64,000 nucleotides of DNA from Collinsella sp. (lineage in GTDB: Bacteria > Actinomycetota > Coriobacteriia > Coriobacteriales > Coriobacteriaceae). The position numbers and the translations under genes were made by a program. How positions within the stretch are numbered: the first letter of the stretch is position 1; the number at the start of each line of letters is the position of its first letter. The notes under the pieces were generated by a model. That model was not told the origin of the DNA, made no database searches, and saw only the letters and a list, made by a program, of their open reading frames with translations. Where the stretch lies: the NCBI GenBank assembly GCA_019414055.1, contig DXMV01000006.1, forward strand, positions 84,343 to 148,342, in the 5' to 3' direction. This document shows positions 1 through 8,425 of the stretch, one piece after another.

Positions 1-2
1 TC

Positions 3-890
3 GGTTTTGGCACCAAGGCCGGCCTGTTCCCCATGCACACTTGGCTGCCCGATGCCCACTCCCAGGCCCCGAGCCCTATTTCGGCCCTGCTCTCGGGCGT
101 GCTGCTTAAGTGCGCCATGCTTGTGATCATGCGCTTCTACGGCTTTACTATCCAAGCCGTGGGCGCCGAGTATCCGCAACTTTTGCTGCTGATCGTCGGC
201 ACGCTGTCCATTTTGGTGGCGGCACTTTCGATGTTTCGCCAGGACGACCTCAAGCGCCGCTTTGCGTACTCGTCTGTGGAGAACGTGGGCGTTATCGCCC
301 TGTGCCTGGGTATCGGTGGCCCGCTGGGTATCGCCGCGGCCCTGCTGCACTGCGTGTTCCACGGCTTTACCAAGACGCTTGCCTTCTGCGTGTCCGGCAA
401 CATCCAGCACGCCTTTGGCACGCGTAGCCTGGCCAAGATCCAGGGCGTCGTCGAGGTTGCTCCCGCAACCGCCGCGCTCGCCATCCTGGCGCTGCTCGGT
501 CTTGCAGCCTTCCCGCCCTTTGGCATGTTTATCTCCGAGTTCCTGACTTTTGTCGCCGGTGTTACCGCCGGTCCCATGTGGCTGGTCGTCGTGGTCGCCC
601 TCGGTCTTACCGTGGCCATCTCCGCGCTCACCCGCATCGCACTCAAGTCGGTATTCGGCCATGCGCCCCAGGGCATGGGCAAGCATGAGGCCCCGGCGCT
701 CATGCTTATCCCCGAAATCATCCTGGCTGTCATGATCTTGTGGTTTGGCATCGCCACCCCGCTGCCTCTCGTGCACGGTGTGGAGACCGCGACCGGCATC
801 GTGCTCGAGCAGAGCACCGAGGAACTTCACGCGACGCCGATGTACCGCGCTGTGTTCGGTACCGAGACCGCTCAGAGCGAGGTGGAGTAA
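3..890 (+). CDS. hyfF: Hydrogenase-4 membrane subunit, HyfF/NuoL-M-like (5' truncated by window)
   Basis: This is the C-terminal part of a proton-translocating antiporter-like membrane subunit of a group-4 [NiFe] hydrogenase (formate hydrogenlyase). The reading frame is open from base 3, before the first ATG at 33, and begins inside the family motif GFGTKAGLFPMHTWLPDAH, so the start lies outside the window. About 296 residues remain, with several hydrophobic helices and the charged KR/H positions typical of NuoL/M proteins (for example the DDLKRRFAYSS stretch). It sits 3 bp upstream of the hydrogenase large subunit, matching hyfF-hyfG order in enterobacteria. HyfB or another NuoL/M paralogue is the alternative. 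The family is certain; the exact letter is inferred from gene order. Confidence 0.85.
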   Translation, partial: GFGTKAGLFPMHTWLPDAHSQAPSPISALLSGVLLKCAMLVIMRFYGFTIQAVGAEYPQLLLLIVGTLSILVAALSMFRQDDLKRRFAYSSVENVGVIALCLGIGGPLGIAAALLHCVFHGFTKTLAFCVSGNIQHAFGTRSLAKIQGVVEVAPATAALAILALLGLAAFPPFGMFISEFLTFVAGVTAGPMWLVVVVALGLTVAISALTRIALKSVFGHAPQGMGKHEAPALMLIPEIILAVMILWFGIATPLPLVHGVETATGIVLEQSTEELHATPMYRAVFGTETAQSEVE

Positions 891-893
891 CGA

Positions 894-2666
894 ATGATTG
901 AAACTGAGAACAAGGTGTATGCCCGTCGCTGCGAGAGCCATGTCGAGGCCCTGCGCCGCGCCGTTCCGGGCTGCATCGAGAAGGTCGAGTGGCAGTGCGA
1001 GGACCAGCTGACGATTACCGTCAAGCAGGACAAGCTACCCGAGGCCGTCCACTACCTGTACTACGAGCGCTACGGCTGGATCCCCGTGATCGTCGGCAAC
1101 GATGAGCGCAGCCTGTGCGGCCGTTACGCCGTGTACTACGTCATCTCCATGGAGGGGGAGGACCCCGGCTGGGTGACCGTGCGCACCGAGGTCGATCCCG
1201 CCAAGATGACGTTCCCGTCCGTGACGCCGTTCGTCCCCGCCTGCGTGTGGGGCGAGCGCGAGCTTCGCGACATGTTCGGCCTGATTCCCGAGGGCCTGCC
1301 CGACCGTCGCCGCCTGGTGCTGCCCGATGATTGGCCCAGCGGCCTGTACCCGCTGCGCAAGGACTCCATGGACTACCGCTTCCGTCCCGCTCCCGCGAGC
1401 GACATGGAAAACTACGAGTTCTTGGCCGATACCAAGGGCAAGGAGACCACACTCGTCCCCATGGGCCCGTTGCACATCACCTCTGACGAGCCCGGCCACT
1501 TCCGCCTGTTCGTTGAGGGCGAGACGATCGTCGACGCCGACTACCGTCTGTTCTACGTGCACCGCGGCATGGAGAAGGTTGCCGAGACGCGCCTGAACTA
1601 TGACGCCGTGACGTTCCTCGCCGACCGCATCTGCGGCATCTGCGGCTGCGCCCACTCGGTGGCCTATGCCGAGGCCGTCGAGCGCGCTCAGGGCATTCAT
1701 GTTCCGCCGCGCGCCCAGTACATCCGCGCCATCATGCTTGAGGTCGAGCGTCTGCACTCGCATCTGCTCAACATTGGCCTGGCGTCGCACTACACGGGCT
1801 TCGACTCCGGCTTCCAGCAGTTCTTCCGCGTCCGCGAGAAGTCCATGGACCTGGCCGAGAAGCTCTCCGGTCACCGCAAGACCTACGGTCTCAACGTGAT
1901 CGGCGGCGTGCGTCGCGACATTTTGGCCGAGCAGAAGCTCTCCACGCTCACGACCATCCACCAGCTGCGCTCCGAGGTTCAGGAGCTCGTCGACGTTTTG
2001 CTCTCGACGCCCAACTTCATTGAGCGTACGAGTGGCATCGGCATCTTGGACCGCAAGATCGCACGCGACTTCTCGCCGGTCGGCCCGCTCATGCGTGGCT
2101 CGGGCTATGCCCGCGACGTGCGCTTTGACCATCCCTTCGACGGCTACGCCGATCCGGATGTCCAAAAGATGCACGCCGCTACGGCCGACACCTGCGATGC
2201 CTTCGGCCGTACCGCCGTTCGCATCCAGGAGGTCTACGATTCGATCGACATGATCGAGACCATGCTCGAGAACTGCCCGTCGGGCCCCATCCTCACCACG
2301 GATTGGGAGTACACCCCGCACAAGTACGCCATCGGTGCCACCGAGGCGCCGCGCGGCGAGGACGTGCACTGGGCCATGCTCGGCAACAACCAGAAGTGCT
2401 ACCGCTGGCGCGCCAAGGCCGCCACGTACAGCAACTGGCCGGTCCTGCGCTACATGTTCCGCGGCAACACCGTGGGCGACGCGGCGCTGATCGTCGGTTC
2501 GCTCGACCCGTGCTACTCCTGCACCGACCGCGTGACGGTGACCGATGTCGCCGCCAAGCGCGACCACGTGCTCGACAAGGAGCAGTTCGAGAACGTCTGG
2601 CGCGACAAGTCGCCGCTTGCGGGCGAGGGCGCCATGGCCGCTCCGCTCGATGAGGAGGCGCTCTAA
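894..2666 (+). CDS. hyfG: Formate hydrogenlyase [NiFe] large subunit, HycE/HyfG (NuoC-NuoD fusion)
   Basis: Catalytic large subunit of the cytoplasm-facing group-4 [NiFe] hydrogenase. The N-terminal ~170 residues are NuoC (30 kDa)-like and the remainder is NuoD-like. The two nickel-ligand motifs are visible: RICGICGCAHS near residue 245 and DPCYSCTDR at residues 538-546. The 44 residues after R546 are the expected C-terminal extension, removed by the maturation protease after Ni insertion; that protease (hycI) is encoded five genes downstream. The start at 894 is preceded by a GAGGTGG ribosome site. It lies between hyfF and hyfH in a tightly packed operon. The 590-residue length is close to that of HycE/HyfG. 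Confidence 0.96.
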   Translation: MIETENKVYARRCESHVEALRRAVPGCIEKVEWQCEDQLTITVKQDKLPEAVHYLYYERYGWIPVIVGNDERSLCGRYAVYYVISMEGEDPGWVTVRTEVDPAKMTFPSVTPFVPACVWGERELRDMFGLIPEGLPDRRRLVLPDDWPSGLYPLRKDSMDYRFRPAPASDMENYEFLADTKGKETTLVPMGPLHITSDEPGHFRLFVEGETIVDADYRLFYVHRGMEKVAETRLNYDAVTFLADRICGICGCAHSVAYAEAVERAQGIHVPPRAQYIRAIMLEVERLHSHLLNIGLASHYTGFDSGFQQFFRVREKSMDLAEKLSGHRKTYGLNVIGGVRRDILAEQKLSTLTTIHQLRSEVQELVDVLLSTPNFIERTSGIGILDRKIARDFSPVGPLMRGSGYARDVRFDHPFDGYADPDVQKMHAATADTCDAFGRTAVRIQEVYDSIDMIETMLENCPSGPILTTDWEYTPHKYAIGATEAPRGEDVHWAMLGNNQKCYRWRAKAATYSNWPVLRYMFRGNTVGDAALIVGSLDPCYSCTDRVTVTDVAAKRDHVLDKEQFENVWRDKSPLAGEGAMAAPLDEEAL

Positions 2667-2667
2667 T

Positions 2668-3384
2668 ATGCTGAAGCTTTGGAAGGTCAACGCCAAGGCC
2701 GGCGACGCGACGGTCAAGTACCCGTTTGCGCCGTTTCCCACCAACAAGGACATGCGCGGCAAGCCCGAGCACAACGCGGAGCTCTGCATCGCCTGCGGTG
2801 CCTGCGGCGTGGCGTGCCCGGCCGATGCCATTCGCATGGACACCGACCTTGCGGCCGATACCATCACCTGGTCGATTGACTACGGTCGCTGCATCTTCTG
2901 TGGCCGCTGTGAGGAAGCCTGCCCCATGGAGGCCATCAAGCTTACCGAGGAGTTTGAGCTGGCCGTCATGAGCAAGGACGACCTCACCAGCAAGAGCGTC
3001 TATACGCTCGAGCACTGCTCGCGTTGCGGTAAGCCGTTTGCCCCGCACAAGGAGATCGACTACGCCAAGCGCCTGCTGCAAAAGGCCGGCGGCATGGAGG
3101 CCATCCAGGCCGCCCGTACCGTTGGTATGTGCCAGGAGTGCAAGCGCGAGCTCGACGCCCTGCGCGCCGCCTCGGCCGTAAAGACCGGTAACGCGCGCGG
3201 CATGGCCGCTAACGAGACGCTTGCGTCCGGCGAGCCCCAGGGCCCCGGCATGGAGTATCTGGGCGGCCACGGCGTGAACCCGGAGTATATCGACCGCGAG
3301 CTCAACCCCGATGCGCCCGAGATTCCCGCCGGTCCTGCGCCGGTCGAGGGCATCATCATGGATTTTGATACGAAGGAGGAGTAA
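2668..3384 (+). CDS. hyfH: Formate hydrogenlyase iron-sulfur subunit HyfH/HycF (NuoI-like)
   Basis: An 8-iron ferredoxin-type subunit that passes electrons between formate dehydrogenase and the hydrogenase module. Two 4Fe-4S motifs are visible: C40-x2-C43-x2-C46-x3-C50 and C75-x2-C78-x2-C81-x3-C85. A further CSRCG and later CQEC pair in the C-terminal half may bind metal. The ATG at 2668 follows the hyfG stop by one base, with GAGGAGG in the end of hyfG as ribosome site. A longer upstream extension in this frame would run inside hyfG and is not needed. The 238 residues are longer than E. coli HycF (about 180); the C-terminal tail is acidic and low in motifs. Confidence 0.93.
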   Translation: MLKLWKVNAKAGDATVKYPFAPFPTNKDMRGKPEHNAELCIACGACGVACPADAIRMDTDLAADTITWSIDYGRCIFCGRCEEACPMEAIKLTEEFELAVMSKDDLTSKSVYTLEHCSRCGKPFAPHKEIDYAKRLLQKAGGMEAIQAARTVGMCQECKRELDALRAASAVKTGNARGMAANETLASGEPQGPGMEYLGGHGVNPEYIDRELNPDAPEIPAGPAPVEGIIMDFDTKEE

Positions 3385-3386
3385 CC

Positions 3387-4169
3387 ATGGCCGAACCCAC
3401 GCTTTTGCCCGAGCGGCTTCAGTACCGCCCGACCAAGATCGAGCTCGACGAGAGCATCGAGAAGGCCAAGGCGACCCTTCTTAAGAAGATCAAGCGCTCG
3501 GTGTATGTCTACCGTGTTGACTGCGGTGGCTGCAACGGCTGCGAGATCGAGATCTTCGGTTCCATCACACCCGTCTTCGATGTCGAGCGCTTTGGCATCA
3601 AGGTCGTGCCCTCGCCCCGTCACGCCGATGTGCTGCTGTACACCGGTGCCGTGACGCGTGCCATGCGCATGCCGGCCCTGCGCGCCTTTGAGGCCGCGCC
3701 CGATCCCAAGATCGTGGTGTCCTATGGCGCGTGCGGCTGCACCGGTGGCATCTTCTACGACAACTACTGCGTCTGGGGCGGCACGGATAAAATCTTGCCG
3801 GTCGATGTCTACATCCCCGGCTGCCCGCCCAGCCCCGCGCAGACCATCTACGGCTTTGCCATGGCGCTTGGTCTGCTGGACCAAAAGCTCCATGCCGAGA
3901 CCACGGTGGAGGCCACCGGCGAGCAGGCCGATATCCTGCATCCCGGCGTGCCGTACAAGCTGCGCGTTGCCATCGAGCGCGAGGCTCGTGCCATGAGCGG
4001 CTACCGTTATGGCCGCGATTTGGCCAACGAGTTTATGGATACGCTCGAGGGCGCACCCAAGGGCGATATCCGCGGTGCCATGGCGCTGCTCATCGACAAG
4101 CAAGATGATCCTCGCCGCGTTGAGGTCTACTCGGCGCTGCAGGATCTGGTGCTGGCCGGGGGTCGCTAG
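3387..4169 (+). CDS. hyfI: Formate hydrogenlyase small subunit HyfI/HycG (NuoB-like)
   Basis: Small [NiFe]-hydrogenase subunit that carries the cluster closest to the NiFe site (equivalent to N2 in complex I). Family motifs seen are DCGGCNGCEIEIFGS (C46, C49, C52), GACGCTGG, and PGCPPSP near residue 150. It follows hyfH by 2 bp with an AAGGAGGAG ribosome site and abuts the hycH-like gene. The 260-residue length agrees with HycG/HyfI, with an extra C-terminal region after the NuoB core. Confidence 0.94.
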   Translation: MAEPTLLPERLQYRPTKIELDESIEKAKATLLKKIKRSVYVYRVDCGGCNGCEIEIFGSITPVFDVERFGIKVVPSPRHADVLLYTGAVTRAMRMPALRAFEAAPDPKIVVSYGACGCTGGIFYDNYCVWGGTDKILPVDVYIPGCPPSPAQTIYGFAMALGLLDQKLHAETTVEATGEQADILHPGVPYKLRVAIEREARAMSGYRYGRDLANEFMDTLEGAPKGDIRGAMALLIDKQDDPRRVEVYSALQDLVLAGGR

Positions 4170-4751
4170 ATGGAACTCACGGACCGCTCTGGTTACTTTG
4201 CGGGCCCCGGTATGCTCGGTGGCTCCTTTGGCGATGCCTCGCGCGCAAGCGACGAGGCTGCCGAGGGGGTCGCCGACCCCTGCCTGGGCCATGCGCCCGA
4301 CCAGGTGGTCTTTTACGAGCTCACGCGTAAGTTTGTGGAGACCGAGGAAGACGTTCCCCAGGAGGCCTGCGACGTGCTGTACTACACACTCGCCGTGGGC
4401 CACCACACTGGCGTGCTCGACTGCTTTGAGCCGCGCCTGTCGGTGCCGGTGGATGTGTTCTATACGCTTATCGACGCGCTGCCGGAGGGGGAGGCCAAAA
4501 CCAAGTTTGAGGCCATCCGCTCCTTTGGTGAGTGCCAGCTCGACAAGGCGGCGGTACCGTCGCTGCTCGAGGCCTGCGATACGCTGCTCGACGAGCGCGG
4601 TTTTCGCGGGTCGGCCAAGGCTGGCATCTCGGTGTTCGACGACGACTTTGGTCTGCATGCCCAGCAAGTTGCGTTCTTAATGAAGTTCCGCGATCTGGTT
4701 GAACGCGTGCGCGATGTGTCGGGCGTGTATCTGACGGGAAGGTTGCAGTAA
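4170..4751 (+). CDS. hycH: Formate hydrogenlyase maturation protein, HycH/HyfJ-like
   Basis: A 193-residue protein directly after the small subunit and before the HycI protease, the position of hycH/hyfJ in known formate hydrogenlyase operons. The segment DQVVFYELTRKFV and the following region resemble the HycH family, whose members are needed for assembly of the large subunit but have no known enzymatic activity. There are no membrane segments or cofactor motifs. It is longer than E. coli HycH (about 136 residues), with an extra N-terminus of about 40 residues rich in Gly, Ala and Asp. Its stop overlaps the hycI start by one base (TAATG). Identification rests on context plus moderate similarity. 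Confidence 0.75.
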   Translation: MELTDRSGYFAGPGMLGGSFGDASRASDEAAEGVADPCLGHAPDQVVFYELTRKFVETEEDVPQEACDVLYYTLAVGHHTGVLDCFEPRLSVPVDVFYTLIDALPEGEAKTKFEAIRSFGECQLDKAAVPSLLEACDTLLDERGFRGSAKAGISVFDDDFGLHAQQVAFLMKFRDLVERVRDVSGVYLTGRLQ

Positions 4752-5272
4752 TGGGTCGCGTTGTGGATGGACGTGTGAACGGTGCCCCGTTTGCGGGTAT
4801 CGTGCTCACAGCGGGAAGCGTGCTGCGTGCCGACGATGCCGCCGGCCCCGTGCTCTCCAAAAAGATGGAGGACGCACCCATCGCCGGTTGGTACACCATC
4901 GACGGCGGTCAGACGCCTGAGGACGACATCATCGAAGTCAAGCGCGAGCGTCCGCCGCGTCTGGTTTTGGTCGATGCCGCCGACATGGCGCTGCCCGTCG
5001 GGTCCATCCGTTTGCTCGACAAGCGCGATGTGGCCCGCAAGTCGATGTTCACCACGCATTCGCTTCCTTTGTCGATTCTGATCGAAGAGATTGAGCAATC
5101 GTGCGATGATATCGTCTTCGTCGGGATTCAGCCGGGCGACACGGAGTTCTACAACCCCATGTCCCCGGAAGTCTTTGACGCCGTCGACGCCGTGTACGAC
5201 GCCGTGGCCGCCAACGACTTTTCCACTTTGTCCGCTTGGGGCAAGAGCAATAGGAGCGCTTGTCCCTGCTGA
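4751..5272 (+). CDS. hycI: Hydrogenase large-subunit maturation endopeptidase HycI
   Basis: Nickel-dependent aspartyl-type protease that clips the C-terminal extension of the hydrogenase large subunit. The segments DDAAGPVLSKKM, IDGGQTPEDDI, LVDAADMALPVG and FVGIQPGDTEFYNPM align well with HycI. They supply the conserved acidic residues (in the DDAAGP and DAADM blocks) and the metal-binding His (TTHSLPL). The start overlaps the previous stop, so translation is probably coupled. 173 residues, slightly longer than E. coli HycI (156). Its substrate is very probably the HyfG tail encoded upstream. Confidence 0.92.
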   Translation: MGRVVDGRVNGAPFAGIVLTAGSVLRADDAAGPVLSKKMEDAPIAGWYTIDGGQTPEDDIIEVKRERPPRLVLVDAADMALPVGSIRLLDKRDVARKSMFTTHSLPLSILIEEIEQSCDDIVFVGIQPGDTEFYNPMSPEVFDAVDAVYDAVAANDFSTLSAWGKSNRSACPC

Positions 5273-5292
5273 TTAGGAAAGAAGTGATTGAC

Positions 5293-6132
5293 ATGGCAGA
5301 TTCCAAGGTGGAGTACCCCGCTCCCGATTGCCTGGCACCCGCCGCGATCGAGGCCAAGACCGAGGTCGCCGGCGTGACCAAGGCCAACCTGCCGGTCGCA
5401 AAGGCCTTTCTGTTGGCAATGTTCGCCGGCGCGTTCATTGCCTTCGGCGGCCTGTTCTTTACCGTGTTCTTGAGCGATAGCACGCTGGGCTGGGGCGCTC
5501 AGCGTGTCGTGGGTGGCCTGTGCTTTTGCCTGGGCCTGGTGCTCGTGTTGGTGTGCGGCGCCGAGCTGTTTACCGGTAACTCGCTTATGGTCTGCGCGCT
5601 CAAGAGTAAAAAGATCACCCTGGCTCAGATGCTCAAGGCTTGGGTCGTCGTATGGGTCGGCAACTTTGTCGGTGCCCTGTTCATCGTCTTTTTGGTGTAC
5701 ATGGCCGGCATTTACAAGCTCAACGGCGAGGCGGTCGCCAATTCCATGGTGAGCGTCGCCGCCGGCAAGGTTACGATCGACTGGGTGACGATCTTCTTCC
5801 GCGGTATTCTGTGCAACATCTTTGTGTGCCTGGCCGTGTGGATCGGTACCGCCGGCAAGACCGTGGTCGATAAGGTTGTGGGCATTCTGCTGCCCATCGC
5901 CGCCTTTGTGGCCTGCGGTTTTGAGCACTGCGTCGCCAACATGTACTTTTTGCCCATGGGTGCCGTGATGCATGCGTGCGGCTATGGCGCCGACGTCGCC
6001 GGCGCCGATGCGCTCAACGCTGTGGGCATTGCGTTTAACCTGTCCGCTGCCACGCTGGGCAACATCGTGGGCGGCGCGGTTCTGGTCGCGCTCGGCTACT
6101 GGTTTATCTATGCCAAGAAGTCCGAGGCGTAA
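5293..6132 (+). CDS. focA: Formate/nitrite transporter family channel (FocA-like)
   Basis: Pentameric formate channel of the FNT family. The 279-residue protein has six hydrophobic segments and the family signatures NxLxxCGAELFTGNS-like (here VCGAELFTGN) and NFVGAL. The central His of the FNT pore lies in AACGFEHCVANM. Start chosen at ATG 5293; an upstream in-frame TTG at 5260 lies inside hycI and has no clear ribosome site, whereas AAAGAAG precedes 5293. It follows hycI by 20 bp and ends in a strong terminator, so it closes the formate hydrogenlyase operon. The likely role is formate import or export matched to hydrogenlyase activity. Confidence 0.93.
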   Translation: MADSKVEYPAPDCLAPAAIEAKTEVAGVTKANLPVAKAFLLAMFAGAFIAFGGLFFTVFLSDSTLGWGAQRVVGGLCFCLGLVLVLVCGAELFTGNSLMVCALKSKKITLAQMLKAWVVVWVGNFVGALFIVFLVYMAGIYKLNGEAVANSMVSVAAGKVTIDWVTIFFRGILCNIFVCLAVWIGTAGKTVVDKVVGILLPIAAFVACGFEHCVANMYFLPMGAVMHACGYGADVAGADALNAVGIAFNLSAATLGNIVGGAVLVALGYWFIYAKKSEA

Positions 6133-6154
6133 GGTACCGTCTGTTTGACGTTGG

Positions 6155-6190
6155 GCCTCCCGCGGGGCGTTGCCGTGCGGGAGGCTTTTT
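6155..6190 (+). terminator. Intrinsic terminator of the hyf-focA operon
   Basis: A perfect 9-bp stem GCCTCCCGC (6155-6163) / GCGGGAGGC (6177-6185) is followed at once by TTTTT. It lies 22 bp after the focA stop. Confidence 0.92.
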
Positions 6191-6254
6191 GGGTCTGGGG
6201 CCCGTTGTCGGGCTGCTGGTCTGTTGTGTTTGGCTGATGAAAGGGGTAATCGAG

Positions 6255-8363
6255 ATGGCATCTGCTGTGAAGCGTGTCGGTCGCGCCGTGGTGACCACAT
6301 GTGGGGGATGCTATGCCGATTGTGCCTTTGCGGCCCATGTTGAGGATGGGCGTGTGGTGGCCGAGCTGCCGGTTGCGGGGCATCCGTGCGCGGCGCGTGC
6401 CCTGTGCGCCCGCGGTCGGCATCGCCTGGACATGCCGTTTGACGAGCGCGATCGCATTGTGCACCCCATGCGCCGACGAGCTGATGGCTCGGGGTTCGAT
6501 GCGGTTTCGTGGGACGAGGCGTTCGCGCAGATCGCTGCGCGCCTTGGGGGGATTGTTGACGGGCATGGTCCGCGCGCGCTGGGCATGACGCTCGGCGTGC
6601 CCTCGTTCGACCGCTACTGGGCGTATCGCTTTATGCATGCGCTGGGCTCGCCCAACGTGTACGGTGCCGACGGTGCCTGCGAGGTAAGCCGACTTACCGG
6701 TTGGGAGCACAGCCTGGGCTACAGCCCCGCCTCCGACCTGGCGCATACCGATTGCATCATGTACTTGGGGCGCTCCATTGTCGATTCGTCGACGATGGGG
6801 GCCGTTGATGCGCTCAACGATGCGCGCCGGCGCGGGGCGAAGATCATCGTGGTTGACCCCCGGCGCAGCGGTTCGGCCGCGCTTGCCGACCGCTGGTTGC
6901 GCGTGCGCCCGGGCTGCGACCTGGCCTTGCTGTTGGGCATTGCCCATGTCTTGATTGCCGAGGACCTGTACGATCACGAGTTTGTTGCCCGCCATACCAC
7001 GGGTTTTGATGAGCTGGCGCAGGCGGCTGCTGTTTGGACGCCTGAGTGGGCCGAGTCGATGTGCGACGTGCCGGCCGCAGAGATTGTCGCCTCGGCGCGC
7101 GATCTAGCTGCCGCGGCGCCTGCTGTCGTGGTGGACGCCGGCTTTCATGGCGGCATCGGCATCGCGTATGCCAACAGTACCCAGACCGCGCGCGCTATCT
7201 GCTTGGTGGATGTTCTGTTGGGCTGCATCGGACGCTCAGGCGGTGCACTCAACCCGCCCACGCCGCTTGTGTTGGGCGACCTCGATCCCGCGCGCTTTGC
7301 GACGCCGCCGGTGCCTCGTGGGCCCAAGCTTGGGTCCGAGCGCTATCCACTGGTCGATCCGGTGCGCGGTCTGTGCACGACCATCGGTCAGTCGATTCTT
7401 GCCGGCGATTTGCGTGGGCTCATCGTCTATGCCAGTAACCCCGGTGCGGGCTATGGCAACGCCGGGGCGTGGCTATCGATTCTGGAACAGCTCGACCTGC
7501 TCGTGACAATTGATATTCGCTGGTCCGAGACGGCGCGTGCTTCCGACTTCGTGCTGCCCGATGTGACGTATCTGGAGGCCGACCGCGGCGTGGGAGCGGT
7601 CGTGGGCCGCAACGACGCACGCGTGTTCTACCGCAATGCCGTGTTGCCCGTGCAGCATGACGACACGAGACCGGGGCGGGAGATCTTTGCCGGGTTGGCT
7701 GCGGCCTGCGGCGTTGGTGAGTACTTCGACTTTTCGCCGGACGACCTTGCGGCGGCCCAGGTGGCGCCGTTTGGAATTGACCTCGCTGCGCTTAAGGAGC
7801 GCGGTTGGGCCGATACGGGCGTGCCGCTGCCGCCGCGCACGGGTGAGCCGGCGATTCCCTTGGATGGCGGCAAAATTGCGCTGGCAAGCGACGTATGGGA
7901 ACGAGCCGGCCTGGGTCGTGTACCCAACTGGATCGCTCCCATGGTGGAGCCGGGCCCGGGGATGTTTCGCCTCATTAGCGGCAACCGTCCCTTTGAGTCG
8001 CATACCTCGCGCAGGCTCGCGGCGGCCGGCGCCGCCGAGGCGGGCTCGGACCTGGATGCCGTGCAGATGAATGCCGATGCTGCCGCACGCATGGGTATCG
8101 CCAATGGCGAGGTCGTCGAGCTTGTGAGCGATATGGGCCGCGACCGCGTGCGCGTGGAGACGACGCCCTATCTGCATCCGGCGTGCATCTTTACGTCGGC
8201 CGCCCCCGGTGGGCGTTCGTTTGGCGCCGATGCCGGTGGCGCTCAAGCCTTGGGCGTGGGCCCGCTCGACCATACGCCGTTGCGTTGGGACCCGTTGACA
8301 GGTGCCGCGCTCACCCAGGAAAACGCCGTTCGCGTGGAAAAAAATCGCGGCGCGCGAGGATAA
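6255..8363 (+). CDS. Molybdopterin-dependent oxidoreductase, DMSO reductase family (Cys-type)
   Basis: Bis-MGD molybdoenzyme catalytic subunit, 702 residues. An N-terminal 4Fe-4S motif is visible (C16-x2-C19-x3-C23-x27-C51), then the molybdopterin oxidoreductase core and a C-terminal molydopterin-dinucleotide-binding domain starting near residue 560 (RLISGNRPFESHTSR). The probable Mo ligand is Cys in GADGACEVSRLTG, so the enzyme is not a selenoprotein here. There is no Tat signal, which suggests a cytoplasmic location. The family includes formate dehydrogenase, thiosulfate/polysulfide reductase and related enzymes; the substrate cannot be fixed from sequence. Start 6255 is preceded by AAGGGG; ATG 6237 is an alternative. 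selA, selB and mobA follow. Confidence 0.85.
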   Translation: MASAVKRVGRAVVTTCGGCYADCAFAAHVEDGRVVAELPVAGHPCAARALCARGRHRLDMPFDERDRIVHPMRRRADGSGFDAVSWDEAFAQIAARLGGIVDGHGPRALGMTLGVPSFDRYWAYRFMHALGSPNVYGADGACEVSRLTGWEHSLGYSPASDLAHTDCIMYLGRSIVDSSTMGAVDALNDARRRGAKIIVVDPRRSGSAALADRWLRVRPGCDLALLLGIAHVLIAEDLYDHEFVARHTTGFDELAQAAAVWTPEWAESMCDVPAAEIVASARDLAAAAPAVVVDAGFHGGIGIAYANSTQTARAICLVDVLLGCIGRSGGALNPPTPLVLGDLDPARFATPPVPRGPKLGSERYPLVDPVRGLCTTIGQSILAGDLRGLIVYASNPGAGYGNAGAWLSILEQLDLLVTIDIRWSETARASDFVLPDVTYLEADRGVGAVVGRNDARVFYRNAVLPVQHDDTRPGREIFAGLAAACGVGEYFDFSPDDLAAAQVAPFGIDLAALKERGWADTGVPLPPRTGEPAIPLDGGKIALASDVWERAGLGRVPNWIAPMVEPGPGMFRLISGNRPFESHTSRRLAAAGAAEAGSDLDAVQMNADAAARMGIANGEVVELVSDMGRDRVRVETTPYLHPACIFTSAAPGGRSFGADAGGAQALGVGPLDHTPLRWDPLTGAALTQENAVRVEKNRGARG

Positions 8364-8425
8364 TGACGGGTAATTGACTCAGCTGATGTATTCGACTGAT
8401 CCACGTTTCTTTTGAAAGGCCGCAC

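Noticed and set aside
2545..2667. Upstream extension of HyfH
   Set aside because: Would lie wholly inside hyfG in another frame. The ATG at 2668 has a good ribosome site and gives the normal ferredoxin N-terminus.
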